NCBI GenBank assembly: GCA_945859605.1
Contig: OX243816.1
Coordinates: forward strand, 36,201,307 to 36,265,306
Length of the DNA: 64,000 bases
Origin: Lumbricus rubellus
Taxonomy: Eukaryota > Annelida > Clitellata > Crassiclitellata > Lumbricidae
Direction: 5' to 3'
Below are positions 43,690 through 55,060 of this stretch, piece by piece. The translations under genes and the position numbers were made by a program. A model generated the notes under the pieces. That model searched no databases, was not told the DNA's origin, and saw only the letters and a list, made by a program, of their open reading frames with translations. Numbering within the stretch: the first letter of the stretch is position 1; every line of letters starts with the position of its first letter.

Positions 43690-46575
43690 ATGTGGAATTC
43701 CGTGTTCGACGACATGGACGGAAATGCTGCTGGCTTCCCAACGACCTCTTCACCCGCCGCCGGACGAAGAAAGGACCTCCTGGTCGACTACGAGGTCGAG
43801 TCCAGCCGATTTCGGGAGAAAATAGACTTCGACGACCTACCGAAGAAAGAGCGCAAGAACTTCCTGCTTCCGGAAATGGACGTCGGCAAACTGGAATCGG
43901 AAGTCATGGAAAAGGTCAGTCGCCTGGCCAGCGAGAAGAAGAATCCCATGAAGCCCGGAAAATTCGACGGAACTGGATCCCTCGAATCATTCCTGGCACA
44001 ATTCGACGTGTGCGCAAGACACAACCGATGGACTGCAGCCGATAAAGTCGACTTCCTCCGCTGTTCCTTGGAACGGGCGGCAACGCAGCTACTCTGGGAC
44101 TTCGGAGCCAGCACCGAAGTCACGTATGAACAGCTCGTCGAGAGACTACGCCAACGGTATGGATCGGAGGGTCAGGCAGAGACCTTCCGAGCGCAACTCT
44201 ACTACCGCCGGCAGCGAGCTGACGAAACTCTCGGCGACTTGCTGCACGACATCCGGAGACTCGTCGTTCTTGCCTATCCGGTCCCGTCCAATGGAACGAC
44301 AGAAATTCTCGCGAAAGATGCCTTCCTCGAAGCAATTCGCGACCGGGAGCTGTCTCTCAAGGTGAGAGAACGGGAACCGAAAACCATCGACGAGGCGTAT
44401 CGAACAGCTCTACGCCTGTCCGCGTATCGACAGACGTCGGACTTGGAGGACCGCCAACGGCCAGCCAACCGGGTGAGAGGAACGCAAGAGGGCGACGCTG
44501 GTGGTCAACTCCAGTCACAACTGGACAGTTTCTTCGCTTCGCAACGTAAGTGGCAACAGGACATGGAAGGAAGGATCTGCAGACAGCTGGACGAACTCCG
44601 AAGCTCGCAGCGGACGAGCTTCGGCGCGGAACCGACTGCTCCACGGACGGTTCCATCTACCGTTCCTACTCCTCCGTCTCCGCCTCGAGGAAATCCTTCA
44701 GGTGGTCCCGGACGCGGGATAACCTGCTTCAACTGCGGACAGGTGGGCCACGTGGCTCGCCGGTGTCGCCAGCGCCAGCAGTTCTCCAACCGCCGTGACG
44801 ACACACGCACATCGGACCCACCGATGTCGGAACAGAACGGAACAACCGTCACGAACCATACCACGAGAGTCAGAGCTTCGGGTGTGACGAACAACGCGAT
44901 CTACATCCGGGGAACGATCAACGGACAACAAAGAAATTGCCTAGTGGACACTGGGTCGGAGGTAAGCCTCGTTCCCTCTGCTGATGTTGATGGTTTGACG
45001 CTCCAGCCCAGCGCTCGCATTCTTTTGGCTGCTAATGGGACGCAGATTAGAGTTTTGGGTCAGCTTGATACCCCAATTGTGATTTCTAGAGGCTTCTCCA
45101 TTGGCACTAGTTTTCTTGTCTCTGACCAGATTGGCGAACCAATGCTTGGCATGGATTGGCTAAGGCAGCATCGTTGTCGCTTGGGTTTTGGACAGGGTGC
45201 ATTGTTTATTGGTCGACGCCGCATTCCTTTGGTCAAGGGCAATGGATCGCTTTGGTGTCGCAGGGTTATGGTTGCCCAGGAGACGACTGTTCTTCCTCGT
45301 TCGCAGTGTGATATACCTTGTAAAACTCAGTATCGTAATTTGACGACTTCGGCATCGGCGTGGATGACTGAATCTAAGGAGATCCAGCCCGGTGTGCATG
45401 TAGCCCGAGTTGTGTTTGGTGATGATGCTGATGTTGCTTGCATTCGTGTGGTGAATCTAAATGAACAACCTGCCCTGTTAGCGACCGACCAAATGTTAGG
45501 CGACTTGCACCCCGTAGAGGTCGAAGTAAAGAATGACAATGAGAGGCCGACAGACACTGCTGACTCTTTGGTTGGGACGTTAATGGACGATATTTCTGAG
45601 GATGTCCCGGCGGATGTGAAGGAACGGCTTAATGAGTTATTGGTCGAATATGAAGGCATTTTCTCGACGACCGACCATGACTTGGGAAGGACTATGATCT
45701 CTCAGCATAGAATCGACACGGGGGACTCTCGCCCCGTGAGACAGTCCTTGCGTAGGCAACCGCTTCCGCATCAGGCTGCTATTGACGCACAACTGGACCA
45801 GGTGTTGGCTACCGGTGTTGTGGAGCCTGCCGTTAGCGAATGTTCTGCAAATGTGTTGGTCGCCGAGGAGACAGAGAAGTCCTGGCAGTTCTGTATTGAA
45901 GACGACGAGTTGAATAGATCTGATCTGACGCGGAAGGATTCTAATCCTTTTTCCGGAATTGTTGCCTGTCTTTGGGTCTACTTTTACGCTGTATGTTTCT
46001 GCGGATACGTCCAGGGTTGGATGAGGTGTTGTCATGCGAGCGAGATCGGTCTGTCTACACGTGTGTTGATTCTGTATTGTGGATGTCTTCTGGGAACGAT
46101 TAGTCTGGTTCTTGTCGACAGTATCGGTTTCGCTATCTGTGTTTGGTTGTTGAACTGTGGACTTGTGACCTTTGACCCCGGAGTATTCCGACCGGATTCT
46201 GACGGATTGAATCGAGAGATGCTCGCCTATCTGGTCTATGTGGTTGAACTGTCGGGAGGATTCGAGGAGGCAGCAGGGGTGAATAACAGACCTCCCGCTG
46301 AAGCAGCGAGCGATGCCACAGCTTCTTCGAGCCGTCGGCCGCGACACCGCTGGAAAGAGAAGCCTACCAAAGCAGAATCTTCGGAGAATCAACAGGGCAC
46401 CGTTAACGACGACGCGACGACCGATCGGCCAATGATCAGGACTTCCGCACCGAGAGATGGAATGCGCGAAAAAGAAACGTCGGAAAAAGATTCGGACGAT
46501 GAAGACTTCGACGGAGCAGCGGTGGGTCTAAACCGTCCTCGTCGGACCGTTCGCCGGCCCGCTGGTTTCCAGTAG
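43690..46575 (+). CDS. Gag-protease polyprotein with in-frame loss of most of pol
   Basis: The ATG at 43690 (MWNSVFDDMDG) gives 961 codons. An in-frame TTG at 43603 would lie inside the LTR and is not used here. Residues about 95-230 match Retrotrans_gag (KFDGTGSLESFLAQFD, QLLWDFGAS, RLRQRYGSEGQAETFRAQLY). A CCHC knuckle follows (C346, C349, H354, C359), then an aspartic protease (D420-T-G-S, later EPMLGMDWL). Next is the start of a reverse transcriptase (QVLATGVVEP, WQFCIEDDELN, TRKDSNPF), which stops before any catalytic motif. From about 45960 the frame continues with unrelated cysteine-rich sequence and a basic, acidic-rich end resembling the tail of a polyprotein. Reverse transcriptase catalytic core, RNase H and integrase are missing, so the copy would depend on another element for reverse transcription. 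Confidence 0.85.
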   Translation: MWNSVFDDMDGNAAGFPTTSSPAAGRRKDLLVDYEVESSRFREKIDFDDLPKKERKNFLLPEMDVGKLESEVMEKVSRLASEKKNPMKPGKFDGTGSLESFLAQFDVCARHNRWTAADKVDFLRCSLERAATQLLWDFGASTEVTYEQLVERLRQRYGSEGQAETFRAQLYYRRQRADETLGDLLHDIRRLVVLAYPVPSNGTTEILAKDAFLEAIRDRELSLKVREREPKTIDEAYRTALRLSAYRQTSDLEDRQRPANRVRGTQEGDAGGQLQSQLDSFFASQRKWQQDMEGRICRQLDELRSSQRTSFGAEPTAPRTVPSTVPTPPSPPRGNPSGGPGRGITCFNCGQVGHVARRCRQRQQFSNRRDDTRTSDPPMSEQNGTTVTNHTTRVRASGVTNNAIYIRGTINGQQRNCLVDTGSEVSLVPSADVDGLTLQPSARILLAANGTQIRVLGQLDTPIVISRGFSIGTSFLVSDQIGEPMLGMDWLRQHRCRLGFGQGALFIGRRRIPLVKGNGSLWCRRVMVAQETTVLPRSQCDIPCKTQYRNLTTSASAWMTESKEIQPGVHVARVVFGDDADVACIRVVNLNEQPALLATDQMLGDLHPVEVEVKNDNERPTDTADSLVGTLMDDISEDVPADVKERLNELLVEYEGIFSTTDHDLGRTMISQHRIDTGDSRPVRQSLRRQPLPHQAAIDAQLDQVLATGVVEPAVSECSANVLVAEETEKSWQFCIEDDELNRSDLTRKDSNPFSGIVACLWVYFYAVCFCGYVQGWMRCCHASEIGLSTRVLILYCGCLLGTISLVLVDSIGFAICVWLLNCGLVTFDPGVFRPDSDGLNREMLAYLVYVVELSGGFEEAAGVNNRPPAEAASDATASSSRRPRHRWKEKPTKAESSENQQGTVNDDATTDRPMIRTSAPRDGMREKETSEKDSDDEDFDGAAVGLNRPRRTVRRPAGFQ

Positions 46576-48436
46576 GCGGCGAGGCAGCGGCGGCGCACGA
46601 GTTTGTCTCGTTGGCGCTTGCCTCTGTGACGGCGCGCGCTTCTTCGACGGCGCACGAGTTGGTCTCGTCGGCGTTCGCCTCTTCGACAGCGCGCTTGTCT
46701 TCGTCGGCGCTCAAGATTCCTCGACGGCGCAGAGTTCCACATCGGCGCACATGTCTATGTGTGTACGGCAAGAATCCTCTTCGGCGTGCAGGTTCCATGC
46801 CTGCGCGCGCATCTTCGCCGGCGCTATCTTGTCTTCGCCTGTGCGCAAGGTCTACGGCGCGCAAGTCTTCGTCTGCGGGTTCCGCGCGCTCATCTACGGA
46901 CGCGTATGCAGAAATTCTGAGTGTATCGTTTTGATGGAAGCGCTTTCCTTAGTGCACGACGACAGCGACCTTTGTCGCTGCGGACATTCCGTGCCTAGGT
47001 AGAAAGGGATAAATTTTGGGTTAAAAGCAGTTCTTTTTATCGCCAAAAAGAAGGATTTTTCATTTCAATTTACGAGGCAAATTTCTATTACGAGAAAAGA
47101 GAAGCATTATTTTTGTGAAACGGAAGCAAACCTTTATTGGGGAAAGAAGCATTTTTTTTTTTTTAAATTATAAACAAGGGACAGCCATGTAATCGTTTAA
47201 TTAATCGTCTGGTTTGCTTTGACAACCAGTTTGTGTTATAATTCTGATGGTTTAGGGTTGCAGTTTAATTTAGCACTTTATAACTGCGGTTGGAATTCGT
47301 AAGTGACTTGTAGGGTATTTTATTTGCTTGCTACCGGAAGATTTTGCAACAAATATTGCTGTTGGTAACTAGGTCACGCTAGCTTTTGATTTTGCACCAA
47401 ACATTGCCTGCAGGTTACGATGACGTCAATGTTTCGCTCTACTTACGCATTCGGTAACTAGGTCACGCTAATTTATGAGTTCAAAATTATATTTCAGATC
47501 TACGATTTACAATTCGAGATTGTATTTAAGATTTTATTTAAGATTGCATGCGCCCTTGCAGTTGTGTATCTTATTTGGCTGCTCGTAAACAGACTTAAAT
47601 TGAAACGGATGCCATTTTTTGACACTGATGACGTTTTCGTTCGACTAATTTTTTTCCGCTCGCAATCATGGATCCCGCTAGCCGCATTTCGCTGTTGTTC
47701 GTTTCAATTGATTATGTACTGCTGTAAAAAAAAAAAAAAAAAAAAAGGGGGTTGTGCCCAAACAGGCACTCCGCACCCAAGAGAAAAATAAACCGGGGGT
47801 TGTGCCCAGACAGGCACTCCGCACCCACAGTGGCGAACTTTGGGCCGCTGCGCTTAATTGCGCTTATTCGGAAAGCAGGATGCTGGCTTTTACTTTTTAT
47901 TGTGATAACTTTGTATACTGTCATTCTACGCTGCATTGTAGCGAGGGCTGGTAGCCAGTTTTAATCACGCAGCCTCCGTTTTATGTCGCTTATTCGATTC
48001 ATTATTGTGAATGCAATTTTTGTGCACAGTTTCGTTTTAATGCCGCACTGGTTCTGTAACGTTTTGCTTGGTCACATCCGAGCTGCGGCGGATGTCTGTT
48101 TAATTCAGTAGTTGACTGTTATCGTTGTGTACATGGCGCCACATGCGCTACATAAATGTAATACTGTATTGCTTGCCCGATTACCGCGCTTACTATGCTT
48201 AATGATATGCGCGTACACGTCTGATTTTTACTAGCTAATGTCCCCAGGCGCTAGTTAAATGTTGTATAGGCTCTTTAGCGCTGTGATTCTGCCAGACGGT
48301 AGCAGCGATAAATTTAGGTTGCATTGAATTATACCGTAGGCATATGTTAGCCCTCCAGCCCACTGTCCGTTATTTCTTCTTTCCCCCTTCGGGCGGGGCC
48401 CCTGCTTACTTCGAGGGGACCTCGAAAATTTGGTCA
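46576..48436. other. Retrotransposon 3' internal region
   Basis: It starts with GC-rich 'ggcgc' repeats (46576-46900), then AT-rich DNA, an A18 run (47727-47745) and a twofold repeat of 'gggttgtgcccaaacaggca' (47750-47830). No reverse transcriptase, RNase H or integrase motif is visible in any frame. Confidence 0.6.
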
Positions 48437-48444
48437 GGGGGGGG
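48437..48444 (+). other. Polypurine tract
   Basis: A run of G directly before the 3' LTR, the usual plus-strand primer position. Confidence 0.65.
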
Positions 48445-50173
48445 TGTTGAAGTTTGGGGAGGCTATTTTTAGCCTACGTCCCCGACCTCTGAGGCGTGGC
48501 CTAACGACCCCGACCTCGGAGGCGTGGCCTAACGACCCCGACTCCAGGAGGCGTGGCCTAACGACCCGACCCCGGGAGGCGTGGCCTAACGACCCCGACT
48601 CCAGGAGGCGTGGCCTAACGACCCGATCCCGGGAGGCGTGGCCTAACGACCCCGACCCCGGGAGGCGTGGCCTAACGACCCGACCCCGGGAGGCGTGGCC
48701 TAACGACCCCGACCTCGGAGGCGTGGCCTAACGACCCCGACCTCGGAGGCGTGGCTTAACGACCCCGACCCCAGCAGGCGTGGCCTAACGACCTTAGCCT
48801 AGCGACCCCAGGAGGCGTGGCCTAACGACCCCGACCTCGGAGGCGTGGCTTAACGACCCCGACCCCAGGAGGCGTGGCCTGACGACCTTAGCCTACGCGG
48901 TAGCGTATATAAGAAAGCTCGTGTCGCTGTTGCGGGGCAGACGAATGGCCTGGTGAAGAACGCCTAAACCGCGTAGTAGTCAGGCTAAATGATCTGGCTT
49001 GACGGACGGTAAAACGTTTGTTGAGTGATACTATTGTGAAGGGAGTAAAGCCTGAACCTGAGCCTCGAGCTTTGAACTCGGCCTCTTCGGGTATTCCTTC
49101 ACGGGACTGAGGTGCGGCCTCCGACTACCGCAACCTAGCTGACGGACGGAGCTGCTACGACGACGGTCGACGCGCAGGGAGACCGAGATAGAGGAAAACG
49201 AGTAAGCCGAGAGCTGACGGTCTGTCCTGCCTTCGGCGACGGTCTGTGGCTGGTGCTGCAGGGACAGAACTGACGGTCTGTCCTGCCTTCGACTACGATT
49301 CACGCCTGGTGCTGCAGGGACAGAACTGACGGTCTGTCCTGCCTTCGACTACGATTCACGCCTGGTGCCGCAGGGACAGAACTGACGGTCTGTCCTGCCT
49401 TCGACTACGATTCACGCCTGGTGCTGCAGGGACAGAACTGACGGTCTGTCCTGCCTTCGACTACGATTCACGGCTGGTGCTGCAGGGACAGAACTGACGG
49501 TCTGTCCTGCCTTCGACTACGACCCACGGCTGGTGCTGCAGGGACAGAACTGACGGTCTGTCCTGCCTTCGACTACGATTCACGCCTGGTGCCGCAGGGA
49601 CAGAACTGACGGTCTGTCCTGCCTTCGACTACGATTCACGGCTGGTGCTGCAGGGACAGAACTGACGGTCTGTCCTGCCTTCGACTACGATTCACGCCTG
49701 GTGCTGCAGGGACAGAACTGACGGTCTGTCCTGCCTTCGACTACGATTCACGGCTGGTGCTGCAGGGACAGAACTGACGGTCTGTCCTGCCTTCGACTAC
49801 GACCCACGGCTGGTGCTGCAGGGACAGAACTGACGGTCTGTCCTGCCTTCGACTACGATTCACGCCTGGTGCTGCAGGGACAGAACTGACGGTCTGTCCT
49901 GCCTTCAACGACGGTCGGCGGTTGGAGCTGCTTCGACGACGGTCTGCGGTTGGTGCCGCAGGGACGGAACTGACGGTCCGTCCTGCCTTCGACGCCGGTC
50001 CACGGCCGGTTCTGCAGGGACCCCGGTTGTTCCGAACCAGTACGCTCAAGCCTAGTCGGCTAGCCCTTGGTTCACCGCCAAGGCCTTATCCAGCGGACAA
50101 TTCCACGATACCCGAACGACTGGAGCTGAAACTCGCATCCTGGTGAACTTTCGCTCAGCCCTAGTCCGTTACA
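48445..50173 (+). mobile_element. 3' LTR of the Ty3/gypsy-like retrotransposon
   Basis: 1729 bp, TGTTGAAG..CCGTTACA, so canonical TG..CA ends. It has the same GGCGTGG array and TATA box and 11 minisatellite units. It is exactly 168 bp (three 56-bp units) shorter than the 5' LTR. Confidence 0.85.
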
Positions 50174-50772
50174 CACACATACGTGTCTGTAATGTAGACT
50201 CACTGTGGTCTGTAGTTCTTCATAGAATTACTTCATGAATTTGGCTCGTTTCTTACTCCCAGAACTGTAAGTGCGTTTCATGGCATTCATCTTACAATTA
50301 CGATGATTATTTTCGTTTAGGCACCGGTGTCACGAAATAGAGTATCCCCGTATTAATCGTATCCCCCCCAAAAGAGGAAAAGTCAAAAAGCCACTTCCGC
50401 GTGAATTTATTTCTTGCAAATTAATTTTCATCTGCTTTGTTTTGACCAATGGCACTAACGGGTATGTTTATTTTTTTATTTTGATAATTTTTGCTTTGGT
50501 TTTAGAGCACTTAAAACTTTTGAAACACTTAAAACCACTTAGAGTCACTAAATAATTTCGAGTTGCCTTTCTCTGAACATTGCTTAGGACACTTAAAACA
50601 ATTAGAGTGACTTTAAATTTTGATTAGAGAATAAATATTTCAATTATACGCATTTTTCAAAAAATGGGATAGAATGGTTTATCCCCCCGGATAGTCTAGA
50701 CCGGTTAATTCCATCCGGGGGGATAGACTAATTCATCCCCCCGGATAGCTTTCTGGGAGGATAATCCTTTTC
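50173..50772. repeat. 600-bp direct repeat X, copy 2
   Basis: Begins at the last base of the 3' LTR and matches 41116-41715 over its whole length at a constant offset of 9057 bases. Confidence 0.85.
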
Positions 50773-50782
50773 GCGACACCGG
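50324..50782. mobile_element. MITE with CCGGTGTC termini, complete copy
   Basis: Left CCGGTGTCACGAAA and right TTTTCGCGACACCGG are inverted copies. The inside has several GGGGGATA/TATCCCCC blocks. The other copy (41267-41715) lacks the last ten bases, where the LTR side begins. Confidence 0.7.
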
Positions 50783-50884
50783 CCGCACCGCAATAGTGAT
50801 GATCCAAATAAAAGTATATGAATGAATGCAGTGACTGAGCGCGAAGGAATGAACAATGCAATGTGCAGTGTTTATACCAGTCAC

Positions 50885-51085
50885 TTCAACGCTTGGCTCG
50901 TATAGAGACATTGACAGAGACAGAGACAAAGACAGGCACATGCACACATGCAATGAACACACACAGAGTGAGTGATTGAGTGAGATAGACAGACAGACAG
51001 GCCTATCTCTTTCTCTGTCTGCAGACAGTCTCTGTCTGTCTGACAGACAGAGAGACAGACAGACAGATAGACACACACACAGCTA
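50885..51085. repeat. GACA/CACA-rich simple repeats
   Basis: Runs of 'gacagacagaca', 'acacacac' and their inverse 'tctgtctgtctg' form short palindromes. No gene. Confidence 0.7.
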
Positions 51086-51584
51086 GAGTTAGAGGGAGCG
51101 GATAGGAAAGCAGATACTGTTTCAAACATCATTCCTTAACGCTGGATTTGACTGATCGGATAAGGACGATTAAGTGATGTATGCACCTCTGGTCGGGCCC
51201 TAGGATGAACCTATACCTCAACCAAGGAGGTCTGGATAAATAACATAGGAGTCCTTGCCTCAACGTATGCCCTAACCGAAGACCCCACCCCTAACGTGCA
51301 ACTAAGTGTTGATGTCTACTACGGGTCAAATGCTCTCACATCCGGTGACCCATACAATCCCGACAGACACGACACAATCATGCGCATCATTTATCATATA
51401 ATCGTATCCAGGCTATGCTTACATATGGTCAGAGTCTACAATCTGAAACTAACTATAAAACGGAAAAACTCCGAAAAAGGACATGAAACTTTTTTGCTTA
51501 ATAAGCTTGGGGGCCCTTTGGATCTCGGGGGCCCGTGGATTTTGTCCACCTTCGTTACATGGTTGTTACGCCACTGAATACGAC

Positions 51585-52600
51585 AGAAGAAGAACTTAAC
51601 TAAGATCAAAAACGAAAACAGAGACCATAGCTTAAAACGAAGCGACTAAGAAAGAACCTAATACATATCGAAAACGAAAATAAAGAACATAATTAACTGG
51701 CAACAAAAAGAAATAACATAACTAAGAACGAAAACGATTAGGAACGAAACGACCAAGAAAGAATATAATAAATGAAGAAACTGAAATGAAATAACATAGG
51801 CTAACTAACAATGAAAACCAAAAGAAAGAATATACTTACTACTTAGCAACGAAAACCAAAAGAAAAAATATAAATAAAAACGAAGCGATAACAAAGAACT
51901 TAACTAAGAACGAAAACAACTAAAAACGAATACGACTAAGGAAGAACAAATTTAAGAAAAAAGAAGAAAACAAAGAATGTAAAAAGAAAACAAAACTATA
52001 GAACATAACAAAGAATGAAAACTAAAACAAAAAACACAACAGAAACGAAAACGGCTAAGAACTAATATAGGCCTAGCGAAGAACGAAAAGGAAAGAAGAA
52101 CATTACAAAGAACGCAAACAAAAAGAAAGAAAACAACTAAGAACGAAAAGAACAACAAGAAACATAACTAAGAACAAAAGTGAATAGAAAAAACTGAGAA
52201 CGAAAACGACTAAAAACGAAAACGACTAAAAAATAACACAGCTAAGAACCAAATCAAGGAATATACCTTAAAAACGAAAATAAATAACATAACAAGGAGT
52301 GAAGACGACTAATAGCCTAAAGATAAGAAAGAACGAGAACAACAAGAATGAACATAACAAAAATAAAATGAAAAGAATGAACATAAAAAACCCAAAATCA
52401 ATATAAAAACGAAAACGAAAACGCAGAAAATAACTCAGAAAGAAAACTACATAGAAAGAACATAACAAAGAGCGAAAACGAAAAAAGAACTTAACAAAGT
52501 ACGAAAACGATAAAGAACGGAAACAACTAAGAAAGAACATAGCTGTGAACGAAAACTACTAACGGTGAAAACGATAAAGAAAGAACATAGGCTAACCAAC
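51585..52600. repeat. Degenerate GAACGAAAAC-type repeat, right part
   Basis: About 1 kb of purine-rich DNA built from 'aagaacgaaaacgac', 'taagaaagaacataac' and similar words with no fixed period. Continuation of 39895-40207. Confidence 0.7.
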
Positions 52601-54510
52601 AATGAAGTATCGACTCCCTCGAGGACCTTAAAATTTCGTGACACCCATTCAAACGGGGGCAATTGACCGGTGGTGAAGAATCTCACCCGATCAAATCACT
52701 GAAAAACGAACAGGGTCGACGGCATAATTATAATTATATAGGCTACAAGCCTATAATTATTATTATAGCCTAGGCCTTGACCCTAACGTCGCTATAATCG
52801 AGTTTAGCCTACGTTTACATTTTCAGCCAACTCTTAAAATAAAACCTTGCCATTGGCGACCGTCACGTGACCTACACGGCCATCGGTGAAATTGTTAAGA
52901 CGCTAAGTAAAGACGAGAACATTATTTTATAATTACTTTGTTTTCTCACTTTTCTGAATATGTCATCTTCAACTGATGCGATCTTCAAAGTCACAAACTG
53001 TTGATCGATCTCGAAAAGACGTATAAATCGAACGCTGACAGTTACGGAAACAACTAAATTTTCGCAATATTTCATGAAGTTTCGACGTAGGCCTATGTGT
53101 GACGTGTCTTCGTCAACTATATACGAACAGTCGAACACTGATATCAGCCGATGACGTCATTATCTTCATTGTTTTATTTGAGCAGGATTGATGTTTATCG
53201 TTTTCTATAGCGCCCCCTCAGGGAAGCGCAGAGTGCGTTGGTAGACTAATTTGTTCACGAGTGTCAGACAGGGCTTTTTAACGTGCAGTTATAGCCTACA
53301 CAAAATGTGCAGTTCTAAATGGATTTGTGCAGTTGTAGAAGCACTTATGTACAGTTAAAACTACCAAAAAAATTAAAAGCCAATTTAAATTACCTAAATA
53401 GGCTTAGCATACATTTTAAATTGCTTCTGCAGTAATAGCAAAACCCTTTAGTGTAACTTAAAGCTACGCTTTCTTTATTCTGTGCTTAAAGGTCTTTGAA
53501 ATAGATAGGAAATAATTTGACTCGTTAATGGCGCCAAAGGCAGTTCATAAGTATCTATGTCGCAAATACATAATGTATGGTTCTAGACTCAATATATAAT
53601 CTATGCGTTTAGGAATGTTTTATTACGCTTGGGATTCAGTGTTTGGCGTGGAAATCGAGATGATTTTTTGGCTAAACTTCACAAATACATCTGTATCCAT
53701 ACCGGCGGATTGAAGTAAAATTACAGGGTGAGTTTCTCTGCTGCATATCGTGGCTGTGTAGTGGGAATGTTAGAATTTCTTTTGTAATTATTGTTGCGGC
53801 CAGTCAGCTGATTGCATGCGCTGTTGCAGTAGGCCTGTGTGGCGTCTTGCTGTGTGCGTCAGCTGTGCGTCGATCAGGTCAAGTTTGCAAACAGTGTAGT
53901 GACCGAGTTTGGCCCGCAAAACTTCGGCCCCTGCGTTGAACTGTCACGCTCTGCAGATTAATTGAAAGCATGAGTAGCTGGGTGCTTGCTGGGTGGTAAG
54001 GCCTAGAAACTAGGTTGGATGCACAAATTTTCCATTTCGTTTTCTCGTTGCTTATCAATTCAATTAGTTTGATTACACGAAATCACTAGAGAACGTCTGG
54101 CTCATAATAGACTTAATCAGCGTGAATTCTTTACATGCAGTAGCTTATCATGTCAGTATGAAAAGTGGCTTATTATGTTAGCCCAGTCTGAACTCTGAAA
54201 AGTACCTTTGTCCAGAAACTATTTCTTTGCACTATCAAACTCTGACGCTGGACACCTGGTTTTCTTTGGATGCGGTCCACACGTTCCAGAATTATTTTGA
54301 GATGATGTCGAATGTTTAATTTTGAAAGTGAGAGGTTATAATAAACTCAGATGTCACAAACTTATACAGAATTTTATGGAAGGTATCTTTTCATATACTT
54401 TGGTGTCTTGGTGATGAGTTTAAAAAAATACAGTATACTTAAAGGGACATGTTAAATTAGGACAATTATCTAAATTACAGGACCATAGACACTAATAATG
54501 CACTATATGA
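52601..54510. other. Intergenic region
   Basis: No coding exon is recognised. Position 53715 ('ttacag' then 'ggtgagtttc') could be a splice site of a non-coding first exon, but nothing supports it further. Confidence 0.35.
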
Positions 54511-54512
54511 TG

Positions 54513-54517
<5 letters not shown>

Positions 54518-54544
<27 letters not shown>
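54518..54544. repeat. (AT)n microsatellite
   Basis: About thirteen AT units. Confidence 0.85.
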
Positions 54545-54837
54545 CTGTTTGTATTTTTGACCGCTATGTTCCTGGAGTCTAAGAAGCAGAAGCAGTAATT
54601 TATTACTTTAAGTCTTTTGTCAGTAGTAGAGTAATTATTGATATTCAATTTATGCATGTTATATTCAGTACTTGTATACCAGTATACAGGAGATCTTTAC
54701 ATTTCAGGCTCACTCTTGTAGCTGTGTGTGCATTGTGCCTTTGTGTGTTCCTGAACCCAAGAATTGACAGAGTAGTAACATCTGACAGCACTAACACTAA
54801 CAGCAGATACATATGCCTGTAGACAACTCATAGACAT

Positions 54838-55060
54838 AATATTGTATTGTATTGTATTTGACCATAATATTTATATAGCACTTCTCTCGGCAAAGGTCTT
54901 TCAGAAGCACTCCCAGTGCAACTGACTCCCGAGAGTTGTGGCGAGAGAAAGATGAGGAAAGACTACCAGAGATGATAACATTGGTGCGAACTGATGAAGG
55001 AAGTCCATTCCATAGGGACGGACCTATGAAATGCAGGCAAAGGATCAAGATTGAACAAAT
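54838..55060 (-). mobile_element. L2/CR1-like LINE 3' fragment
   Basis: The minus strand encodes FIGPSLWNGLPSSVRT and ends in '..gcactgggagtgcttctgaa', 'gctatataaat' and an (ATACA)n-like tail. Same family as 24560-24960 and 59168-59410. Confidence 0.7.

Larger units (their letters stand above)
40216..51576. mobile_element. 11.4-kb hAT-bounded composite with nested elements
   Basis: The left end CAGTGGCGTAACAACTG and right end GGTTGTTACGCCACTG are inverted copies over about 15 bases. Subterminal parts ('gggcccgtggac' against 'gggcccgtggattttgtcc') are related too. A perfect 8-bp duplication AATACGAC lies on both sides (40208-40215, 51577-51584). Inside are a MITE (40500-41090), two 600-bp direct repeats and an LTR retrotransposon. 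No hAT transposase frame is visible. Confidence 0.8.

Noticed and set aside
51952..52686. Minus-strand frames rich in Phe, Leu and Ser (membrane-protein-like)
   Set aside because: They are the complement of the purine-rich degenerate repeat and end arbitrarily.
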